Shown here in pieces: positions 1 to 3,894 of a DNA stretch of 5,211 nucleotides (positions within the stretch are counted from its first letter, which is position 1; each line of letters starts with the position of its first letter). This DNA comes from an uncultured delta proteobacterium (lineage in GTDB: Bacteria; RBG-13-61-14; DRUE01). The stretch covers positions 1-5,211 of the forward strand of contig CAIUDS010000492.1 in assembly GCA_903897985.1 (NCBI GenBank). The letters run 5' to 3'. The translations under genes and the position numbers were made by a program. A model generated the notes under the pieces. The model ran no database searches and was not told the origin of the DNA. It was given only the letters and a program-made list of their open reading frames with translations.

Positions 1-112
1 GGTTCAGCCGCAGATATTTCTCCCGATCGGAGATCACCTCGGGCTTGATCAGCTCCTGCTCGATCCCTTCGAGCTTATGTTCCAACTCCACCAATCTGCC
101 TACAAAATCCAT
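1..112 (-). CDS. prfA: Peptide chain release factor 1, N-terminal fragment
   Basis: Only the first 37 codons are visible; the gene continues past position 1. The translation starts MDFVGRLVELEHKLEGIEQE and continues with a segment containing PEVISDREKYLRLN. This matches the N-terminal helical region of bacterial class I release factors, where a PEVISD..KY..L segment is characteristic. RF1 recognises UAA/UAG stop codons and triggers peptide release on the ribosome; its catalytic GGQ domain lies outside the window. The ATG at 112 is preceded by AAGGAAGAG, a good Shine-Dalgarno match, and an in-frame stop lies just upstream (GTG ATA AAG is in another frame). The gene sits just downstream of rpmE, a common bacterial order. 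RF2 (prfB) is the main alternative; the PEVISD wording and rpmE linkage favour RF1. Confidence 0.85.
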   Translation of the reverse strand, partial: MDFVGRLVELEHKLEGIEQELIKPEVISDREKYLRLN

Positions 113-203
113 CTCTTCCTTTATCACCCCATCGGGGCAGGCTGAGCCCGCCCAGCTTGGGCGCGGCAAGCAGCGCCCCTGCATTTCCGTAACAAAACAA
201 AAA
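113..203 (-). promoter_or_regulatory. prfA leader with overlapping GC-rich hairpins
   Basis: This 91-base stretch lies between the rpmE terminator and the prfA start. Reading as minus-strand RNA, four short hairpins can form in sequence: 178-173 with 164-159 (GGGCGC/GCGCCC), 163-158 with 154-149 (CGCCCA/TGGGCG, 3-base loop), 153-146 with 142-135 (8 bp including one G-U), and 137-134 with 130-127 (CCCC/GGGG). Each shares bases with the next, so neighbours are mutually exclusive. There is no T tract after the last hairpin, so it is not an intrinsic terminator. I see no convincing -35/-10 pair here. A regulatory role is inference; GC-rich chance pairing is possible. Confidence 0.3.
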
Positions 204-227
204 CCGCAGGCCCGTACGGGCCTGCGG
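192..227 (-). terminator. Intrinsic (Rho-independent) terminator after rpmE
   Basis: Positions 204-227 form a perfect 24-base palindrome whose arm is CCGCAGGCCCGT. On the minus strand it is followed directly by the T-rich tract TTTTGTTTTGTT (203-192). It starts 18 bases beyond the rpmE stop, exactly where a terminator for a minus-strand rpmE transcript is expected. On the plus strand the palindrome has no following T run, so it should work in one direction only. It separates rpmE from prfA, so prfA needs read-through or its own promoter. Confidence 0.9.
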
Positions 228-245
228 CTCCCATCGTTAATAAAG

Positions 246-488
246 CTAAGCTTCGGGGGTGGTCTTTTCCTGCTTCTTGGACTTGGCCTTTTTCTCGTAT
301 TTCTTCAGGAATTTCTCCACCCGTCCCGCGCTGTCCACCAGCTTATGCTGGCCGGTGAAAATGGGGTGGCAGGCGGAACAGATTTCCACCTTGATCGTGC
401 CCTGGCGGGTGGATTTGGTCTCAATCACATTCCCGCAGGCGCATTCAAACCTAGCCGGTCCGTATTTCGGATGAATTTTCTCTTTCAT
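246..488 (-). CDS. rpmE: 50S ribosomal protein L31, zinc-binding (C+) form
   Basis: An 80-residue protein beginning MKEKIHPKYGPARFECACGN. It is a structural protein of the large ribosomal subunit located at the subunit interface. The family hallmarks are visible: the IHPKY start, a zinc-ribbon C16-x-C18 and C37-x-x-C40, and the CSACHPIFTG signature followed by GRVEKFLKKY. All four zinc ligands are present, so this is the zinc-containing type and not the zinc-free paralogue made under zinc starvation. The C-terminus is a lysine-rich tail (KKAKSKKQEKTTPEA) slightly longer than in E. coli L31. The frame is open for 39 codons upstream, but the start at 488 is chosen because it matches the family N-terminus and is preceded by GAGGAG at 8-base spacing. 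The upstream extension would run through the promoter. The gene has its own predicted promoter and terminator and precedes prfA. Confidence 0.96.
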   Translation of the reverse strand: MKEKIHPKYGPARFECACGNVIETKSTRQGTIKVEICSACHPIFTGQHKLVDSAGRVEKFLKKYEKKAKSKKQEKTTPEA

Positions 489-514
489 TCCCGGTTCTCC
501 TCTCTGGAGCAGTA

Positions 515-542
515 AGTATAATGCAAAACCTCCACAAATCAA
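515..542 (-). promoter_or_regulatory. Predicted sigma70-type promoter of rpmE
   Basis: In the 64-base gap between the sulfatase stop and rpmE, the minus strand reads TTGATT (542-537), a 16-base spacer, then TATACT (520-515). This gives 4 of 6 and 5 of 6 matches to the -35 and -10 consensus. Transcription would start near 508, about 20 bases before the rpmE ATG, leaving room for the GAGGAG site. The gap is noticeably AT-richer than the surrounding genes. There is no hairpin-plus-T terminator for the upstream sulfatase transcript, so read-through into rpmE is also possible. Confidence 0.6.
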
Positions 543-552
543 GGAGCGCGCA

Positions 553-2577
553 TTATTTAGGTTTTTCCGCCAGCTTCCGCGCTTGTTCCTTGGCCTTTTG
601 CACATGGGCGTCCAGCTTCAAGCTCGAGTCCAGGTTTTCCGCGGCTTCAAACATTTCCAGGGCCTTGGGGCCGTCGCCTTTGTTCACCAGAAAATCGGCG
701 TATTCGAGTTTGGCGAGCGGATCCGCGGGGTTCTTCTCGATGGCCATTTCATACTCGGCCTCGGCCCGGCCCGGGCGGTCCTGCGATTTATAATAGATGG
801 CCATGAACAGATGGCCGATGGCCTCCTCCCGCATGTCGCCCTCCTCCACCAGCTTGAGCGCGTCCTCGGCCTTGCCCGCGGCCAGGAGCATCCGGGCCAG
901 GTAATACCTGGCCATGTAATCCCGCGGCTGCAACTTAAGGGACCGCTCGAAAAAAGGCCGGGCCAATTCCGGCTGAGCCAGCCGGAGATAGCACATGCCG
1001 GCCTGGGAATCGAGGTCCGCGCTTTCGCCGGTGAGGGCAAACGAGCGGTTGATCCATTCGATCTCCTCTTGATAACGGCCCAGGGCGAACAGGGCATTGG
1101 CTTGGAGCCGGATGGCGAGCAGGTTGTCCGGGTTGCGCTCCAGGATTTTCTCCAACTTGGGAAGCATTTCCTGGGTCCGGCCCATGGTCATGTCATTCAT
1201 CACATCAATAATCGGCTTGAGCAGGTCCGCGTAATCCTTGGGGTTCTTCTGCCGGGCCCGCTCCGGGCTGAGCCCGCCGATGCCGGGGAGATACCCCAGC
1301 GCCAGGAGTTGCGCTTTGGTGGCGTCGTCCAGCTTGGCCCCGGCTTCGGCCTGGGCGCCGAGTTGGGACCGCGATTGCTTTTTGAGCTGCTCGACTTTGA
1401 AATCCAGTTCCTTGACCAGTTTCTCATTGCCCGGGGCGATGTTGTTGCTTTCGCCGGCATCCCAGGACAGTTCGTAAAGTTCCGGCTTAGGCGCCTGGAT
1501 ATATTTGTAACGGTCGGTCACCAGGCCGTAAAGCTCGCTCCATCCGAAATGGAGGTAAGGAAAATGGGATTCGAGAAAAGCCTCGCCCTTGAATTCATTG
1601 GGTTCTTTTCCATAAAGCAGCCGTTTGAGGCTGCGGCCCGAGCATTGCTTGGGGACCTCGATCGAGAGCAGGTCCAGGATGGTGGGCATCAGATCAATCT
1701 GGCTGACCACATTCCGGATCAGATGCTCATCATTCTTGAGGCCGGGGATCCGGATCAGCAAGGGAATCCGCTGGGTGGCCTCATAGAGGAAAACGAAATG
1801 AGTGGGTTCCTGATGCTCGCCCAGGCTTTCGCCGTGGTCGGCGACCGCGATGATGATAGTCTTTTCGTAAAGCCGGTTTTGTTTCAGGTATTCAAACAGC
1901 CGCAGGATCTGGCTGTCCATGAACGCGATTTCGCCCGCGTAGGGGTCGTGGAAATAGAGTTGTTTGTAGGGGGCGGGCGGGTCATATTCCTTGTGCGGGT
2001 CATAATAGTGCGCCCAGATGAACCAGCGCCGGGTCCGGTTCTTGTCCAGCCAGTTCAAAATCGCGTCGGTGGTGGCATCGGCCTTGCGTTCCGCGACCAG
2101 CATCTGCATTTGAGGCTGCGGCCGGATCCCTTGTTCGTCCCAGTAATCAAAGCCCTGGTTCAGGTTGAATTCCTTCTGCAAGACCGCGGCGCTGATAAAA
2201 CCGGCGGTGGTGAAGCCGTGCTGCTTCAGGACCTCCGGGAGCAGGATCAGCTGGTCGGGCACGATGTAGCCGCCGTTGTCATAAACGCCGTGGTAAAGGG
2301 GAAGCGTTCCCGAGAGGATGGTGGCATGGGCCGGGAGCGTTATGGGGTTGGGCGCGTAAGCCCGGGAAAACATGACGCCCTCGCGCGCCAGGCTGTTAAG
2401 CGCCGGGGTCTCGATGTTCTGGTAGCCGTAGCAGCGGAGATGGTCCGCCCGCGTGGTGTCGAGGGTGATGAGCAGGACATTGTATCTGGAAGTCCTCGAG
2501 CAGCCGGTCAGGAAAACCGCCGCGGCCGCCAATCCCAACAACCCCGCGCCTGCTTTTCTCATCAACCGCTTAATCAT
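553..2577 (-). CDS. Sulfatase-fold (alkaline phosphatase superfamily) lipoprotein with C-terminal TPR repeats
   Basis: A 674-residue predicted lipoprotein. Residues 1-26 form a signal peptide (MIKRLMRK, a hydrophobic core, then LTGC with the lipidated Cys26). Residues about 31-380 are a sulfatase domain: LLITLDTTRADHLRCYGY supplies the metal-binding Asp at 40, WAHYYDPH is at 188-195, and VADHGE at 245-250 gives the Asp247/His248 metal pair. At the nucleophile position (NPITLPAHATILSG) there is Thr80 where true sulfatases have Cys or Ser, so formylglycine formation is not expected; a phospho- or sulfo-transferase or hydrolase acting outside the cytoplasm is possible, substrate unknown. Residues about 450-665 are helical TPR-like repeats (for example the segments around ALFALGRYQEE and YLARMLLAAGKAEDAL), likely for protein binding. 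The start at 2577 is chosen because it begins the signal peptide. The same frame stays open to an ATG at 2793 through the inserted element. Originally it was probably translationally coupled to the Cys-rich gene upstream. Confidence 0.85.
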   Translation of the reverse strand: MIKRLMRKAGAGLLGLAAAAVFLTGCSRTSRYNVLLITLDTTRADHLRCYGYQNIETPALNSLAREGVMFSRAYAPNPITLPAHATILSGTLPLYHGVYDNGGYIVPDQLILLPEVLKQHGFTTAGFISAAVLQKEFNLNQGFDYWDEQGIRPQPQMQMLVAERKADATTDAILNWLDKNRTRRWFIWAHYYDPHKEYDPPAPYKQLYFHDPYAGEIAFMDSQILRLFEYLKQNRLYEKTIIIAVADHGESLGEHQEPTHFVFLYEATQRIPLLIRIPGLKNDEHLIRNVVSQIDLMPTILDLLSIEVPKQCSGRSLKRLLYGKEPNEFKGEAFLESHFPYLHFGWSELYGLVTDRYKYIQAPKPELYELSWDAGESNNIAPGNEKLVKELDFKVEQLKKQSRSQLGAQAEAGAKLDDATKAQLLALGYLPGIGGLSPERARQKNPKDYADLLKPIIDVMNDMTMGRTQEMLPKLEKILERNPDNLLAIRLQANALFALGRYQEEIEWINRSFALTGESADLDSQAGMCYLRLAQPELARPFFERSLKLQPRDYMARYYLARMLLAAGKAEDALKLVEEGDMREEAIGHLFMAIYYKSQDRPGRAEAEYEMAIEKNPADPLAKLEYADFLVNKGDGPKALEMFEAAENLDSSLKLDAHVQKAKEQARKLAEKPK

Positions 2578-2580
2578 TCT
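2570..2580. repeat. Target-site duplication, copy 1 (contains the sulfatase start codon)
   Basis: TTAATCATTCT on the plus strand, identical to 2786-2796. On the minus strand it reads AGAATGATTAA and supplies the ATG ATT AA of the sulfatase gene. Exact direct repeats bordering an inverted-repeat element are the expected footprint of a transposition event. Confidence 0.8.
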
Positions 2581-2598
2581 TGCCCACCCCCAGTTTTT
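2581..2598 (+). repeat. Left terminal inverted repeat of the element
   Basis: TGCCCACCCCCAGTTTTT, matching the minus strand of 2765-2782 at 17 of 18 positions (C against G at position 7). Read on the minus strand it places GGGGGTGGG about 5 bases before the sulfatase ATG, the only ribosome-binding-site-like purine run left there after the insertion. Confidence 0.8.
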
Positions 2599-2600
2599 TC

Positions 2601-2616
2601 GCGCGCTACTGCGCGC
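2601..2616. repeat. Small perfect hairpin GCGCGC-TACT-GCGCGC
   Basis: A 6-bp perfect stem with a 4-base loop lies between the left terminal repeat and the left 32-bp hairpin unit. The corresponding region of the right arm has only a short GCGC-TTC-GCGC stem (2746-2756), so this part of the two arms has diverged in sequence while both remain hairpin-forming. Confidence 0.55.
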
Positions 2617-2647
2617 TTTGGACTGCGGCGTTTGCAACGCCGCTTTG
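2616..2647 (+). repeat. Left 32-bp palindromic unit
   Basis: It begins CTTTGGACTGCGGCG and ends CGCCGCTTTG. The core forms an 8-bp perfect stem, GCGGCGTT (2625-2632) with AACGCCGC (2636-2643), around a TGC loop. It is the inverted counterpart of 2715-2746, equal in length, with the same CTTTGGA.TGCGG start and CCGCTTTG end. Confidence 0.75.
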
Positions 2648-2714
2648 GCTCTTGCGCGGCGCACGGGATCAGGGATGACCTTCAGTCCACACTTTATGTT
2701 CCAGCCGGACAAAG

Positions 2715-2746
2715 CAAAGCGGTGCCGGGGGCACCGCAATCCAAAG
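2715..2746 (-). repeat. Right 32-bp palindromic unit
   Basis: On the minus strand it begins CTTTGGATTGCGGTG and ends CACCGCTTTG. The core forms an 8-bp stem, GCGGTGCC (2719-2726) with GGCACCGC (2730-2737) on the plus strand, and a 3-base loop. Compared with the left unit, three stem pairs differ and in each case both partners changed, so the stem is intact. Confidence 0.75.
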
Positions 2747-2764
2747 CGCTTCGCGCCCAATTCC

Positions 2765-2782
2765 AAAAACTGGGGCTGGGCA
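2765..2782 (-). repeat. Right terminal inverted repeat of the element
   Basis: On the minus strand it reads TGCCCAGCCCCAGTTTTT, 17 of 18 identical to the left end. It is followed outward by GGA (plus strand) and then the second copy of the 11-bp target duplication. Confidence 0.8.
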
Positions 2783-2785
2783 GGA

Positions 2786-2796
2786 TTAATCATTCT
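2786..2796. repeat. Target-site duplication, copy 2 (contains the Cys-rich gene stop codon)
   Basis: TTAATCATTCT, identical to 2570-2580. On the minus strand AGAATGATTAA carries the last codons and TAA stop of the Cys-rich gene. It also carries an ATG (2793) in the +1-shifted frame that was probably the original sulfatase start. Just upstream lie GGAAGAG and, further off, AGGAG, the likely original ribosome-binding region of the sulfatase gene. Confidence 0.8.
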
Positions 2797-3031
2797 CTTC
2801 CATCATCTCCTTTATCAGCGGACACTGGTCATAAACCCCCGCGCTCCGGCACTCATTCTCCCGCTCGCAAAACGCCGCGGAAAGATAGCGGTAGGTCGAG
2901 CAGCAGCCGCGGGAATAAAAATGATAAAAGCGCTGGACTCGCGCGGTCAGTTTCCGGACTGAGCAGTCAAGCGTGGTTTCCGCCTCGGACCGCGGAGCGG
3001 GTTTCAGTTCGCATTTATCGGCCTCATTCAT
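2786..3031 (-). CDS. Small Cys-rich protein of unknown function
   Basis: An 81-residue protein that I do not recognise. It has seven cysteines (C7, C23, C43, C44, C55, C61, C70), a basic aromatic patch RVQRFYHFYSRGCC (31-44) and an acidic end (KEMMEEND). No signal peptide or membrane segment is visible, so it is probably cytosolic. The spacing of the cysteines could bind a metal or Fe-S cluster, but no known motif is clear. Support for a real gene is context: its ATG overlaps the nitrilase stop by 8 bases (ATGAATGA). Its stop overlapped the original sulfatase start by 8 bases (ATGATTAA) before the element inserted. Codon use resembles the neighbours. Its reading frame ends exactly inside the target duplication, so the insertion left it intact. 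It may partner the nitrilase or the sulfatase-like protein; that is inference. Confidence 0.65.
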   Translation of the reverse strand: MNEADKCELKPAPRSEAETTLDCSVRKLTARVQRFYHFYSRGCCSTYRYLSAAFCERENECRSAGVYDQCPLIKEMMEEND

Positions 3032-3881
3032 ATTCTTCGCTGAGTTCGCGGTAAATCTCCGGCCGTCGGCCCCGATCCCGCAGCATATCCAGTTGCCGCC
3101 GCAGCCCGCTGAACAGCCCCGGGTCCAACTCGGCCACGCCGAAGTCCTCCTTGCCCTGCGCCAGTTCCAGCACCGGCATCCCCAGCGGGTTCAGCAGCCG
3201 GCTGTGTCCGAAAAAGTTCACCCCCCCCTGGACCCCCGCCACATTAACATAGGCGAAATAACAGGCGTTTTCCAGCGCCCGCGCCGGGAGCAGCTTGTCG
3301 AAGCTGGCCTTGCTCGTGACCGGGCCCGCGCTGATGTTCACGATCAGTTCCGCGCCCTTGACCGCCTCGATCCGGCTAACCTCCGGGAAGAACAGGTCGT
3401 AGCAAACCTGGGCGCCGAGCCGGGCATATTCCATCTCCATCACCGGGAATTCGTTGCCGGGCTTGGCGTAAAGCCCTTCATAGAAAATAGTGCCGCCGTG
3501 GTTGCCGGTCGGGAGATGCGCCTTGTTATAGACCTCGATCAGGCCGGTGTCCGTGATCAGAACCGCGCTGTTGTAATAGAATCCTTCCACGCTGGGGCTT
3601 TTGGTGGAAGTCCCATAGATGATGTCCAGCTTGTTCTTCTCCGCGGCCTTGAGCAGTTCGAGGGTGGCCGGGTCGGTGAAGTCGGTGGCGAGCGCGTAGA
3701 AGTTGTGGAAATCCTTGCCGTCCATCACCATGTATCCGGGCAGGCACATCTCCGGGAAGACGATCAGGCGCGCTCCTTGCTCCGCGGCCTTTCCGATGTA
3801 AACCAGCATTTTCTCCAGGTTGACTTTGATCTTGCCCGGCTCGCTCTCGATCTGCGCCAGCGCCAATTTGAATTTTTCCAT
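3024..3881 (-). CDS. Carbon-nitrogen hydrolase (nitrilase superfamily)
   Basis: A 285-residue cytosolic protein of typical length for the family, which hydrolyses amides, carbamoyl-amides or nitriles through a Glu-Lys-Cys triad. The triad is visible: Glu44 in LIVFPEMCLPGY, Lys120 in VYNKAHLP and Cys160 in GAQVCYDLFFPE, with an additional Glu135 before GLYAKPG. The motif around Cys160 and the following ELIVNISAGP strand are characteristic of the superfamily. The sequence does not allow choosing between N-carbamoyl-amine amidohydrolase, omega-amidase-like or glutaminase-type activities. The start at 3881 is preceded by a run of ten G right after the valS stop, serving as the only candidate ribosome-binding site. 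It lies 11 bases after valS and overlaps the Cys-rich gene by 8 bases, so all three are probably co-transcribed. A second run of eight G (3221-3228) lies inside the coding sequence. Confidence 0.92.
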   Translation of the reverse strand: MEKFKLALAQIESEPGKIKVNLEKMLVYIGKAAEQGARLIVFPEMCLPGYMVMDGKDFHNFYALATDFTDPATLELLKAAEKNKLDIIYGTSTKSPSVEGFYYNSAVLITDTGLIEVYNKAHLPTGNHGGTIFYEGLYAKPGNEFPVMEMEYARLGAQVCYDLFFPEVSRIEAVKGAELIVNISAGPVTSKASFDKLLPARALENACYFAYVNVAGVQGGVNFFGHSRLLNPLGMPVLELAQGKEDFGVAELDPGLFSGLRRQLDMLRDRGRRPEIYRELSEEYE

Positions 3882-3894
3882 GCCCCCCCCCCTT
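3882..3894 (-). promoter_or_regulatory. Ten-G homopolymer as ribosome-binding site of the hydrolase gene
   Basis: Between the valS stop (TAA, 3895-3893) and the hydrolase ATG the minus strand reads ten G (3892-3883) and one C (3882). With the last bases of the stop codon this gives AAGGGGG, pairing partly with the 16S anti-Shine-Dalgarno. No other candidate site fits. A homopolymer of this length can slip in replication, changing spacing to the ATG without affecting either reading frame. Confidence 0.55.

Larger units (their letters stand above)
2581..2785. mobile_element. MITE-like non-autonomous inverted-repeat element
   Basis: A 205-bp stretch with no credible gene of its own. Its ends are inverted copies: TGCCCACCCCCAGTTTTT at 2581-2598 and TGCCCAGCCCCAGTTTTT on the minus strand at 2782-2765 (17 of 18 identical). 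Just inside each end is a 32-bp hairpin unit, again in inverted orientation. The middle (about 2649-2714) is unique sequence. An 11-bp direct repeat flanks the whole, with three extra bases (GGA, 2783-2785) at the right edge, so the exact boundary is uncertain by a few bases. Size, inverted ends, absence of a transposase and target duplication fit a MITE mobilised in trans. It splits what was an overlapping gene pair. The parent transposase family cannot be told from here. Confidence 0.75.

Noticed and set aside
489..605. A 39-codon upstream extension of rpmE.
   Set aside because: It overlaps the sulfatase 3' end and the promoter, and the L31 family starts at the residue encoded at 488 with a good ribosome site.
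1266..1278. The 13-mer GGCTGAGCCCGCC is shared with the prfA leader (140-152).
   Set aside because: A single 13-base match in a GC-rich 5-kb window is not far from chance, and one copy is ordinary coding sequence.
2686..2720. A possible outward promoter in the element (TTGCTT with TAAAGT on the minus strand).
   Set aside because: The spacer is only 15 bases and the -10 match is weak; not enough to call.
583..3054. An 823-codon open frame on the plus strand opposite the sulfatase, element and Cys-rich gene.
   Set aside because: It mirrors the codon bias of the sulfatase gene on the other strand, crosses gene and element boundaries, and shows no recognisable domain. The minus-strand protein has clear motifs.
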